64,000 nt of DNA from Hirsutella rhossiliensis. Its lineage: Eukaryota > Ascomycota > Sordariomycetes > Hypocreales > Ophiocordycipitaceae. Positions 34,253 through 43,917 of this stretch are shown one piece after another; within the stretch, counting starts at the first letter, position 1; each line of letters starts with the position of its first letter. Below the pieces are notes generated by a model. That model searched no databases. It was not told the origin of the DNA and saw only the letters and a program-made list of their open reading frames with translations. The position numbers and the translations under genes are program-made. Where the stretch lies: assembly GCF_020360975.1 (NCBI RefSeq), contig NW_025408669.1, positions 5,766,001 through 5,830,000 of the forward strand, written 5' to 3'.

Positions 34253-34525
34253 TGATGGTAGGCACCTATGTGCCTACAGATACGCATGCGCACAAGCTGT
34301 AGGCTGAGTCACAGTCACGACAGGTAGGGTAACCGGTGATGACTTCAATTGTAACTAACTAGGGAAGAGGAAGCTATTCACAAGAAACGGAATGTGCACC
34401 TGGTAATGGGGCATGCAGCCGGGGCTGCGTGCCCTGATCGCGGGGTAGGTGTCACGTGGGAGTCGTGCATGAACCGTGATGGTATCCCGATTGCACGGGT
34501 TACTCAGCAGGTTAGTATTCCAACA
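34253..34525 (-). repeat. Copia-C 3' LTR (273 bp)
   Basis: Starts tgatggtaggcacc and ends gtattccaaca. Contains a perfect 8-bp hairpin at 34258-34277 (GTAGGCAC, loop CTAT, GTGCCTAC). Differs from the 5' LTR by shortened or lengthened G runs and one C/T. Confidence 0.95.
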
Positions 34526-34627
34526 CAGGCAGTCTTTTCTTTTCGTGATGGAATCCGAAGACTGCCGTGCCTGCCCTTCATTCCGGTCTCAATGAAGGGA
34601 GGCTCGTCATCATGGAGTCGTTTGTCG
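34526..34627 (-). other. Copia-C 3' untranslated region with two hairpins
   Basis: Between the pol stop and the 3' LTR lie two consecutive inverted repeats: GGCAGTCTT (34528-34536) with AAGACTGCC (34558-34566), and CCCTTCATT (34574-34582) with AATGAAGGG (34591-34599, 8-base loop). Both stems are perfect 9-mers. They could fold in the genomic RNA and act in packaging, priming or termination; this is inference. Confidence 0.6.
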
Positions 34628-36061
34628 TTAGGTGGTGTCTGCGGTCACGGGTCGTTGTACATATCCTTCCACTCGAATCGTCAGCCTGTTCGTCTCAATC
34701 AACCGTTCCAAAGCACGGTTGGGTGCTGCTTTGGTCATCGCATCAGCCGGGTTGTCATCCCCATTGATCCAACGGATCTCTGCCATCTCGCGCTGCTCGT
34801 AGGACTGCCTTAGCGCCATGATATCAATCATGAGTCGCTTCTCTTTCGTGGTCCCGAGCTTTACGAGGCATTCGTATAGCGAGTATGAGTCGGTGCAGAC
34901 AATGAGGGGAGTCGGGGGTAGGTCCAGCTGCTTGACAATAGCCTGCAGGGTGGTCGCGATGACAATGGCCATATCGAATCCGTTGACCATGCCGTAGATC
35001 TCCGAGGCTAGCACGCTCCGGGTCACTCGCTTGCTCTTCGTAGATGACCAGTGCAGGACATTGCCTCTGATCGTGAAATCAGCAGGGCTCTGTTCCTCGT
35101 TGGCGAGCACAATAACAAAGCCCAGTTGTGAGCTTAGGTCTTTGTTGTTCGCGAACGAACCGTCCGTGAATACCATTAGCTTCGCAGTCGAAAAGGCCAA
35201 GGGAACATAGCGGAGTCCTCGTTGCAGGTTGTCGGTCTGCCATTGTATCCGCTTGTTCAGGGTCTTGTAGTCCGGGGCTTCCGGCTGCTGCACTTGTGCT
35301 GCGACTGAGTAGTCGAACGTGGCCTCGGGCTGGCAGATTGATGCGATATATGCTCCGCGCGCGCGCTGTTGGGCGTATTGCTGCGCGCGATCCGTGGAGG
35401 AGAGAAAGATGGTGGCTAACTTCTGGCCTTGGCCCTTCTGCTGGATGATAAGGTCGTCTTTTTCGGCTAGAAGTGTGCAACCATTAAACTCGAGGGGAGT
35501 CGCGGCCGATAGCTGGCTCCTTGGTTTCGAGCGGAGCTTAGCCTTCTGGATCTCTCTTTCTTCTGCGGCCGCGAACTCAGGGGAGGCGAGGAGGAGGGTG
35601 TCATCCGTCTGCATAGCGACCATGCCGAAGCCGGCGGCTTGATCATTGGAGATCAACAAGCAGGGGTCAAAGGTGGAATGTGTCATACCGAGGCGCTCAC
35701 GATGATGCCTATAATATGTCACGAACCAATGGAGACCTGACTCTGCTATGCCATACAGGAAGGATGACATGGATGATGGTGTCTGGGGATAGCGGGCACT
35801 AATTCCGCTGGGAGGCGTGCGAGTATCGTACGATTCAGGGGTTTTGGACTGAATATATGCTTGTGTGATATCACGCAGGAAGACGGAGGCTTCACCTGCG
35901 AGGAGGGGCAATTGAGAGGAGTAGCCGCTGTGCTGCCGTTGCACGGTCGGCGACTGGGTAAGGATATTCCCTTTATCACGATCGTTATAGCCTTGAATGA
36001 CGAGACGGGATTTCTCGTAGGGCCTTGTGGTTGGTCCGAGTCCTTTAACTTCGCGGACCAT
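34628..36061 (-). CDS. Copia-C reverse transcriptase and RNase H
   Basis: An open frame of 477 residues, the C-terminal half of Copia Pol. The reverse transcriptase (about 1-230) has its first catalytic Asp at D64 (LRDITQAYI) and the active-site pair in MQTDDTLLL (D153, D154), with Thr before the pair instead of the usual Val of YVDD. The Copia RNase H (about 295-450) has D300 (FTDGSF), E354 (SEIYGM), D391 (CTDSYSL) and D440 (NPADAMTK). The true upstream start is lost to a frameshift near 36061; the preceding frame (to about 36123) carries the adjoining residues FEFIRFDPVAHK. No RIP-type stops. Translation would be as part of a Gag-Pol polyprotein. Confidence 0.85.
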   Translation of the reverse strand: MVREVKGLGPTTRPYEKSRLVIQGYNDRDKGNILTQSPTVQRQHSGYSSQLPLLAGEASVFLRDITQAYIQSKTPESYDTRTPPSGISARYPQTPSSMSSFLYGIAESGLHWFVTYYRHHRERLGMTHSTFDPCLLISNDQAAGFGMVAMQTDDTLLLASPEFAAAEEREIQKAKLRSKPRSQLSAATPLEFNGCTLLAEKDDLIIQQKGQGQKLATIFLSSTDRAQQYAQQRARGAYIASICQPEATFDYSVAAQVQQPEAPDYKTLNKRIQWQTDNLQRGLRYVPLAFSTAKLMVFTDGSFANNKDLSSQLGFVIVLANEEQSPADFTIRGNVLHWSSTKSKRVTRSVLASEIYGMVNGFDMAIVIATTLQAIVKQLDLPPTPLIVCTDSYSLYECLVKLGTTKEKRLMIDIMALRQSYEQREMAEIRWINGDDNPADAMTKAAPNRALERLIETNRLTIRVEGYVQRPVTADTT

Positions 36062-36134
36062 GCGTGCTTTAAAGAGTCTTTGGCCTTGTGGGCCACGGGG
36101 TCGAAACGAATGAACTCAAACACACCCTGTGCGA

Positions 36135-37400
36135 TTAGGTTGTTAATCTCTTGGGTATCGGACTGTTCAAAGGGGCACCTGGTGTGGTGATGTGGCCTTC
36201 GCGGCGCAATTGAACAGCGTGATCATAGTGATTAACTTCCTTCTTTGACAGGTTGGCTACGCCGGTCTTGGGCTTGTTCTTGGAGCCTTTGGGGCGTCCT
36301 CGTCGGCGTTGTTCAGGTAGGAGCACAGGGCAGGGCATCATCTTGATCGGGGTTAGGGGTGCATTGGGGTCGACTCGTCGGGGACGGCTGCGAGTCGTCG
36401 TGGGGTTGTGATGAGGGCCTGAGGATCACGGTGGTATTTCTTGACCGCTGTGATCCTGAAGTTGCGGGGCCATTGACATGATTGATTGTTATTTCGTGGC
36501 CGTTATTGCCGATAACGATCCACGGGCCGGTCCAGCCGTCAGCCTCTCTCCACACGAGGACCTCGCTCTGCAGGGAAGCTCTGCAGCGCGCTCTACATTT
36601 GGTCCATTCCTCGTGTTGAGGGCATCTCTAACCTGACGGGCAGCGGCAGCACGGTGCAGGGCTGCCATGGCTTTCCGAATAGCCTCTGCGCGCTTGATCA
36701 TAGGGGGAGAGGGCGGTGAATCGTGGTTGATTCGTGGGTATGCGCCGAAGACGAGGAGGGTAGGGACAAGGCCATCCGGGCCGGCTGTGTCATTGACTGC
36801 CTTTACAGCCATTTGGAGGAGGGCATCTGGGCTTCTCGACTCACCCAACTCTGCTTGGAGGATATCGTAGGCGCGGCGGAGGGGGCCGTGTGCCTTTCTA
36901 CCTTTCCAATCGAGTTGTGGGCTTCGATAGGCACCTGCCTGCAAGTGATACCCATCAGCGATGCCTCTTTTGGAACTCCTCTGCTGCAAAGTTAGTGCCG
37001 GCATCGTGGCGCATAAAGTCCGGGGCCTTGGTAGGTGTCTATCCACAGCATCCGTAGCGTTTCCCAGGTGTCTCGGGCGGTCATCGAGGGAGGAACCTGG
37101 CGCCTTGGAACGCTGTGGCTTCGTCGATCACGTGTAGCACAGGCTTTCCGCCTATTTGGACTACATCCGCGGTTATCTCGAAATTGAACTCGCGGTCGTC
37201 TCTAAGGGTAAACCTGAAGCGTTGGGGAGGTGCCGTTGATTTGACAGTGGTGGCACATCCTCGTGATCTCACGGATTGACTGCTCATCAATATCATCATG
37301 CCCGGCACATCTAAGCAGTCGGTGGAGTCTAGCTGTGGCCGGGTGACCGAATCGTCGGTGAAGTCGTCGCAATTCGCGTTCGGTCAGGAATACTCTCAGC
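36135..37400 (-). pseudogene. Copia-C integrase region, frameshifted
   Basis: The domain is complete in content but spread over several frames. A HHCC zinc-binding part (about 37220-37375) reads LHRRFGHP ... CHHCQING. The catalytic core begins FRFTLRDDREFNFEITADVV (about 37090-37220) with HVIDEATAFQ. The region of the catalytic Glu is PIEAHNSIGKVER (about 36890-36930). The C-terminal part (GPWIVI; a Lys-rich GRPKGSKNK near 36270) follows in further frames. Frameshifts lie near C runs (for example about 37225 and 36885). Confidence 0.8.
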
Positions 37401-37752
37401 AGTCTTCACCTAGATGGAACCATGCGTGGCCCCATTTACGTACTGCGGGAACGCGAATGTCATCGCGGACGACTTCGTTGGTCTGATTGTTGAAAAACAA
37501 GCCTAGCCGGTCCATATCGGCTAGGGAGAGGAGGAACGGGGTCTTAGTGGGAAGAACGTGGAAATCAACGGGCCCGAATGCCGTGCGAATCGCGGTCGCA
37601 CCGACAGACACAATCCGGGGTCCATCTCCAAAGGAGATGCCTGCCTGGCCTGCGCGGGTGGTATCGAGGGTAGCGCAGTGGTCTTCGCGCTGCCAGGCAT
37701 GGAATTGGTCTAGGCCAGCGGTTGAAACGTCGGAAGCACCTGTGTCGAGCAT
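37396..37752 (-). CDS. Copia-C aspartic protease segment
   Basis: 118-residue frame starting MLDTGASDVSTAG, with the catalytic DTG (residues 3-5) of retropepsins, followed by a flap-like region and LLSLADMDRLGL. It would cleave Gag-Pol in the virus-like particle. It is in a different frame from both the zinc knuckle upstream and the integrase zinc-binding part downstream, so it is part of a broken polyprotein rather than a separate gene. Confidence 0.8.
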   Translation of the reverse strand: MLDTGASDVSTAGLDQFHAWQREDHCATLDTTRAGQAGISFGDGPRIVSVGATAIRTAFGPVDFHVLPTKTPFLLSLADMDRLGLFFNNQTNEVVRDDIRVPAVRKWGHAWFHLGEDC

Positions 37753-37840
37753 GATGCCCTGATAACGCGTTGTGTAACGGTCATCGACAAGGAATTGTTG
37801 TGCCGGGGCCTTTGAGGAGCGCTATAGGCATCTTCCTTAG

Positions 37841-38135
37841 TCAGACGGTGTAAAACAGCGTAATCTGCGAGGAATGATTGCGTGAAGAACAGCGAGCCAA
37901 TCGCTGGGTCTTCATCGTCAATTTCATTGGCAGTATCATAGTCAGGGACAGGGTCTCGTCAAGTTCATGACCTTCGAATTCGGCGAGGAACATGGCGAAG
38001 TCCGGGGTCGTGTCGGAGGCATTGTGGGCATTAAGGAAATACATCCGTGATTGTTTCCGTTCTTCTATGGTATGCTTGGTAGACCAACAGCCAGCTTTGC
38101 CGCAGATGAAGCACGCCTTCTTTCTCTGCGGCTGT
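37841..38135 (-). pseudogene. Copia-C nucleocapsid zinc knuckle and linker
   Basis: In one minus-strand frame the sequence reads KKACFICGKAGCWSTKHT followed by an acidic linker (MYFLNAHNASDTT ...). The Cys/His spacing (C-x2-C-x4-C-x4-H) is that of fungal Copia zinc knuckles, which bind the RNA genome. The knuckle overlaps the tail of the gag frame (38065-39132) in another frame, so a one-base shift separates them. Confidence 0.75.
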
Positions 38136-39541
38136 CGTTTGGGGTTCGCGCTGTTATTGTTGCGGAAGGGGGGTCTATTCTGTTGATACTTGCGGTCGGT
38201 ATACCATTGGGTGCTACCGTTGTCCGTGATCGCAAGTTCAATAGAGGCGCGGAGGTCGGCAAAGAGTTGTTCGCAATGGGCGGGGCTTTGTACAAGGCTT
38301 GCTTGAGCTCAGGCGTTCCACGGCAAGCGCGGATGACTGCGTTGCGGAGGTTGCTTTCGCCAGCTATTTCCGGCCCAATCGCTCGTTGACACAATTGGAG
38401 CTTGTCAAGCATTATATCAAGCACAGCGTGGAGGTCCTTGTCACTGTGCTTGCTACGGACACTGTTGAAGGTGATAGTTGACCAGTCCGTATGGTAATGC
38501 TCCAGATTCACGTTGGTATCGAAATGTTGCTTAAGTTGTCGGTAAGCGGCGGCGAACGTGAGGTCTGGGTCAAGATAAAGGTCATAGTAGGTCTTTGCTC
38601 GACCTGTAAGGGCGCGGGGGAGAAAGGCGTGTAGCTGACTCTCGGGGACTTCAACCGAACGGCAGGTGGTTAGGAAGTTCCTGATCTTATCGTCAAGGAG
38701 ATCGTAAGGTTGACCTGAGTAGGTATCTTCCTTATTCCAAATCTTGACGAAGAGGGCGAGAGTCTGGGCATTGGTCGGGTGTTCGGCACGTCTCGTGGTG
38801 GCAATGTGCGGTATGGGGTGTATTGTGGCGGATCTGACTTGGCTCTTGGGAATCGCCACTGAATTGGGGTAGGTAATAGGGGGAGCTGGTGTTACCTGGG
38901 GAGCTATCCTTGTGCGGTGAGGGAAGGTGTAGCTCGTCGGAGCGTTTGTAAAAGCGGTTGGGGTGACGGATTGAGTGGCCTGCTGGACAGGTTGTACAGG
39001 CGGTTGAATAGGTGGTGAGAGGGGCAAAGGGATCGCTGCGGGCACGGGTTGTGCTCCTTCGTCGATGGAGGTGACCGGGGTATCCTGGGTTTCCAATATT
39101 CTTCGGTGACGAGGAAGCGAGAAGATAGTCATGTCGGCATCTTCTCAAGGGGCCAGTGATCACTTCCTTCGTACGAAGATAGTTGACGAATGCAGCTCGA
39201 ATCGTTGGCTCAATCCTTCCGAAGAGTGCACTATTCCATCCTTCGAAGTGCTCTTGGAACATAATAAGAGTGTCGATTCTTCCTACATTGGCTCTCTCAT
39301 AGTCGGTCCACGCACGGGCGAGTTGTGTGATCAGGTGGCGTGGCGTTGGCTCTTCCTCTGGGTTCACAGGGGTATGCCAGAGGGATAGGTCAATGTCTGA
39401 CAGGTCGATCGGTATGCCAGTATATTTGTCCAGCCATCCTTGCACTCTCTCCTGGCTTGGGGGATCGCGAGCAATATAGATAGTAGGGACGGGGGTATTA
39501 CTACTGCCTCCCGGGGCACTGCTGCTAGGTCCTGCAGACAT
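38065..39541 (-). pseudogene. Copia-C gag, split by a frameshift
   Basis: Gag begins at the ATG at 39541 (MSAGPSSSAPGGSSNTPV). The frame is natural to about 39147 (VITGPL) and continues one frame over from about 39146 (EDADMTIFSLPRHRR) down to about 38130. The second part carries the Gag core: NKEDTYSGQPYDLLDDKIRN, LTGRAKTYYDLYL, then the downstream helix LDIMLDKLQLCQRAIG. One extra base near 39147 explains the break. Gag forms the particle shell. No RIP-type stops. Confidence 0.8.
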
Positions 39542-39970
39542 AGTGTCGGAGGTGAATGGTAGTAATCAATTGTACTGATTAAAGCACAATCGCGAGGAGT
39601 CGGAATGCGTTGCTGACGCAGCTAAGCTATGTCTTTCCTTTCCTTCGAACGGTCGGTGAGTTGCTCGGCGGAACGGCAGTTAGGAATAGCAATAGGTTAG
39701 CCGTAGGTTCTGCTTCTTTCTTCCGAACGGCACAGTGAGTTGAAGGCGGATCGGAATAAGGAGTGTCTCCTGCTCTTAGCACAAACTTGTCGTCTTCGAA
39801 CGGTCGGTGAGTTGCTCGGCGGAACGAATCACGGAGTTTGTCTCTTCTACCCGTAGAGGAAAGTATCACTTTCTCCGAACGGCACGGTGAATTGCAGGCG
39901 GATCAGATCGGTGACTCTTCGTCTACCTTGCTGCTCTGTGGCTCCTTCGGGACCTGGAACCACTGATCAG
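39542..39970 (-). other. Copia-C leader with primer site and internal repeats
   Basis: Untranslated leader between the 5' LTR and gag. In sense orientation CTGATCAG follows the LTR and then TGGTTCCAGGTCC (about 39950-39962), which starts with TGG as expected for a primer-binding site complementary to a tRNA 3' end (CCA). Four imperfect copies of an about 30-base unit lie here: two near-identical (39644-39674, 39794-39826) and two of a sister type (39721-39752, 39871-39904), all containing cgaacgg ... gtga ... ggcgga. Confidence 0.65.
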
Positions 39971-40244
39971 TGATGGTAGGCACCTATGTGCCTACAGATA
40001 CGCATGCGCACAAGCTGTAGGCTGAGTCACAGTCACGACAGGTAGGGTAACCGGTGATGACTTCAATTGTAACTAACTAGGAAGAGGAAGCTATTCACAA
40101 GAAACGGAATGTGCACCCGGTAATGGGGGCATGCAGCCGGGGCTGCGTGCCCTGATCGCGGGGTAGGGTGTCACGTGGGAGTCGTGCATGAACCGTGATG
40201 GTATCCCGATTGCACGGGTTACTCAGCAGGTTAGTATTCCAACA
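39971..40244 (-). repeat. Copia-C 5' LTR (274 bp)
   Basis: Nearly identical to 34253-34525, with TG...CA ends, followed by target copy cttta. LTR identity this high indicates recent insertion. Confidence 0.95.
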
Positions 40245-40249
40245 CTTTA

Positions 40250-43200
40250 TTCTATTTATATCGGATGCTAGGTTATATAGCTATATTAGTTAGTACGTAG
40301 GTCTTATTAGTTAATTTTATTATATCCGCTAGTTCGGTTACTATTTTCGTTTATATCGCTAAAGCCTATAATAATTTACTTAAATAGTTATCCCTTTTAT
40401 CTTATTTAGTAGCTAAATTATTATAAAATTTTACTTTCTCCTAAATCTACTAGTCTTAGAAACTTACGTCTTTATCCTAACGTAGCTAGCTAGTTTTCTA
40501 GTTAATTAGTAGGTTGCTCTCCTATAGCTATAAAAGCCCTAATATAAGGTTATGTTCTTTAACGTTTATAATATCGAAGTTAACTTATTTATTATAGCCT
40601 TAGATATTAATATCGAGGTAATTAATCTCTTTATTAATAATTCCGTTATTATAGTTAAAGGCCTCTCCTTTAATATTCGTAAGTTTATATAGATCTTTCT
40701 TATATCTCTATATAAGTCGGTAACGATTAACGACTCTAGGTAAAATATAATTGCCTATTGCGCCGTAGTCTAAAAGTATACGTACGTAATATCCCGCGAT
40801 TTAGATATTTAATACTATTTAGTTATTATAGCTTGCTATTACTATATATAGGGTCCTTAAATCTTATCGTATTATGCTAGTCTATAGCCCTTTTATAGAT
40901 AGCGTACCTCGTTTTTTACTTAGTCCTTATTTATTTTATTTAGGTATTCTTCTTCGATTTATTATTAATATCGTTTCTTTATATTTTTATCGCGTAGTAT
41001 TATATCGGGGCTTAAGAGACTAATTTCTTATAGTAAATTAAAGATTTCTTATTTCTCGACGCTATATTATTTATATTATACTACTTTATAGTTAATTACG
41101 TACTATACTTTATAATTCTATTCGTTTTCGTACTAAAGGTTAAGTTTTCGTTCTATATCTTTCTATTTCGTACGTAGTATTTCTATATCGATTCTTCCTT
41201 AGTTAAATACGGCTTATAGCCTTTATATATATTACTAATAATCTTTTAGTATACCGTTATATTATTTATACTATACTTATACTTTTTTATATTTATAAAC
41301 TTTATAGTTTAGGTATATATATTCGTAGTAATCTTCTTTATTATATTTAATTCGTTATATAAGTCTTTAAAAGATTAATAGTTTAAATGCCTTAGAGTAA
41401 GTAGCGTTATACTATTCCTTTATTTTAGCGTATTTATAGATTTTATATATCTCCGAAAGATATCTCGTTAATAAACTATAATTATTATAGTATTTAAGTA
41501 GCGTGCTATAATTAGGTTCTAATAATATAACTTAGTCGTTCGGGTAGCGTTAATCGATTTTCTAGTAGTCTAGTTCTATGCTTAGGTAGGGTTTCGAAAG
41601 TACTTATCCTTTAAACCTAACTAGGAAGGCATTATATCGTGCCTTTATCTAGAAGTATATTATATAATCTAGGTAAACGTATAATATCTATAAAATATAC
41701 TTATAGTGCTTATAAGTAAGTAGTATTTATAGATCGTCTCTAAATTCTCCTTATAGTTACTATTCTCGTTATAAAGCTATAAAGGTATTAACTATAGCGA
41801 TAGCTATAGTATAGTCTCCTCTATATAGTACTAGTTAATATCGAATTAATATAGCTTATTAGTTTTCTATAAGAATTTAAGGTATTTATTAGGTTCTAAT
41901 TTTAAGTATTTCTTTAAATTCTTTAAAGTATAGAGCGTATTCTCTAATTATAGTATTTTCCCTTAGTAGCGAGGGTAGTAGTATAAGTTCGTTCTCGTCT
42001 TCCGTTTCTCTAGGTATTTCTTATTCTTTAGAGCTTATATTATCGATACTTTATTATTCTTCCTTAGGTTATTATCCGAGTTTTATAAGTATAAGGGCTA
42101 TATCTATATCTTCTTTATTATATTATTTATAGACTACCTATCGTTATTATCGATTTTTATTTCGTATATCTTCCTAGAATCGTTTGCCGTTCTTCCTAAT
42201 TTAGTCTTAGGAGACTCCTTTAAGGTAGGGGTATTCTAGTTCTACGAATTTAACTTATTTTTATATTTTAGGATCCCTTCGTTATATTATTATAAGGGTT
42301 TTCCTTAGTAGCTTTAGGAACTATCCGGTATTATTCTTATCGCTTAGGTATACTATATATTTATCGTCGTAGTATATAGTCTAACTAAGGAGTTTATACT
42401 TTAGTTCCTATCTATTAATAGCGTTTAGGTATTTCTTACCTTTTAGGGCTAGTACCTAGTAGGTTTTCTTCTCCTTATAAGGTTATCTATATTCTTTAGA
42501 GTAATATCTAAGTTTTCCGTAGTTAAAATACTTTCCTTTATTTTTCTATATTACGTTTAGATCTATCCTACCTAGGTTAGTTATATAGGCGTAGGTAATA
42601 GGGGTTTCGCGCTTCTTTTTATAGTTAGCGCGTTAGTTAAAGTTATTCCTATAGGAAGGGTTCTAGTTTCCTCTTCCTTATTTCTTTTCTTAGCGTCGCG
42701 TATACTATCTATTATCGATTCGTACTGCTATAGCGATATAGTTTAAGAGGCCGTCAGGTTAATCTTCCTTATAGAGTTCGTCCTTAACTTCTTCCCTAAG
42801 TCCGTCGTAGAATCGCGATATAAAGGGTTCGTCGTTCTATTTAAGTTTTAAGGTAACTTAACGGAATTTAGTAGTATAGTCCGATACTAAGGTCCTTTAT
42901 CGGACTTCTTAAAGTTTTTATTTAGCTTCTCGTTCTTTATCGGTTATTCTAAATACCTTAGTAATAGCTTCTTTAAATCCTTAGAAACTAGCAAAGACTT
43001 CGTCCGTTTCGCTATTTCGTTATACTAGTTAGTTATCGAGATAGTCCCTTATAATAGGTCTAAACTAAGCGAGTGCCGTTCTAAATAAATAATTTCCTAC
43101 GTAGAGTACCTTTTCGACCGGGTTCGAAAGTTTTATTAGGTAGAACTAGTAGTAGGCCTTAAGTTAGGTAAGAAAGTCTTAAAGAGTGCTATAAGTACCG

Positions 43201-43437
43201 TCGAATAGTCCTAGCTGCTTTAGTTTAACTGCTTCTCCGAGGTCCCTAACTTATCCGTTGCCTCCTCCGTTCCTAAGTAACTATACCTTATATCGAACGG
43301 CGATAATTTCGCGTATTATATCCTAAGGCGATATAGTAGCTCTAGAGTTAGTTAATCTAGCTTATTATATAGGTATATTAATAGTTACGATATTACTTAG
43401 AGTAACGCGGTATTGCACTAAATAAGAGCTTTTAACG
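40250..43437 (-). pseudogene. Gypsy-1b gag, unexplained segment and protease
   Basis: Minus strand: gag about 42700-43300; zinc knuckle about 42490-42545 (KYFNYGKLRYYSKEY for a CCHC knuckle); the unexplained segment about 40870-42490; protease about 40560-40790. Order and spacing match Gypsy-1a. Heavily RIPed. Confidence 0.75.
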
Positions 43438-43912
43438 TATAATAACCGGTGTTATTCCTAAGGGATAAACCTATTAAGGGGTTTATATTAGTAGATATAA
43501 TAGGGCGTGGTCTAAGCAATAATAAGTATATTACGTTAGTAATAAGTCGGAGGTTATAAACTATAGACTATAACTAGGTAATTAGAATTAGAGATAGAAT
43601 TATAATAAAGATCTATAATATATTAAAAGCTATCGAGCTATCTATTTAAAGGAGTAAAAGTAGGTAGCTATATATACCCGTAGAGACTATCCTTAGATTA
43701 TAGTCCTAGCCGTGATCCCCTTCGTAGCTTACTATAGCTTACTCGTAAGCTATGCTCCTAAGTAGTAATCTATCTATATAAGGCTTACTTAGCTTACGTA
43801 CGCTCTAGGTAAGCTAAGCTTAAGTGACTTCTTATCCTAACTATTATTCCGAGCCGCCTTATTACGTAAACGTAGCTAGCTCTCCTATAGCCCGCTAACT
43901 ATAGTCGTAATA
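43438..43912 (-). repeat. Gypsy-1b 5' LTR
   Basis: 475 bp, same length and ends as 30073-30547, followed by the target copy atagg at 43913-43917. Confidence 0.9.
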
Positions 43913-43917
43913 ATAGG

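Larger units (their letters stand above)
34253..40244 (-). mobile_element. Copia-C, un-RIPed young Ty1/Copia retrotransposon (5992 bp)
   Basis: Exact target duplication cttta (34248-34252 and 40245-40249); Gypsy-1c at about 59385 shows the empty site. LTRs 34253-34525 and 39971-40244 have perfect TG...CA ends and differ by one substitution and three single-base indels. Base composition is normal, with ordinary CA and TG content, against heavily RIPed flanks. Minus-strand order is gag, zinc knuckle, protease, integrase, reverse transcriptase, RNase H: the Copia order. The frame is broken by several frameshifts, so it may be non-autonomous, or the assembly may contain indel errors. A family different from Copia-A/B/D/E. 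Confidence 0.95.
30073..43912 (-). mobile_element. Gypsy-1b, complete RIPed chromovirus split by Copia-C
   Basis: Reverse-oriented. Target duplication atagg is exact at 30068-30072 and 43913-43917, inside Copia-B. LTRs of 475 bp at 30073-30547 and 43438-43912. Without Copia-C and its duplicated target the element is about 7.84 kb, like Gypsy-1a. On the minus strand: gag, the unexplained segment, protease, RT (part), RT/RNase H/integrase/chromodomain, then the antisense frame. Confidence 0.92.

Noticed and set aside
34394..34813. 139-residue plus-strand frame at the Copia-C 3' end
   Set aside because: Crosses the LTR border and runs antisense to the RNase H coding end; no domain.
38051..38389. 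Plus-strand frames within Copia-C gag
   Set aside because: Antisense to a well-supported gag and protease reading; no similarity to the antisense genes of the chromoviruses.
39644..39904. CRISPR-like array
   Set aside because: Four imperfect repeats of two subtypes in a retrotransposon leader, in a eukaryote, with no unique-spacer structure.
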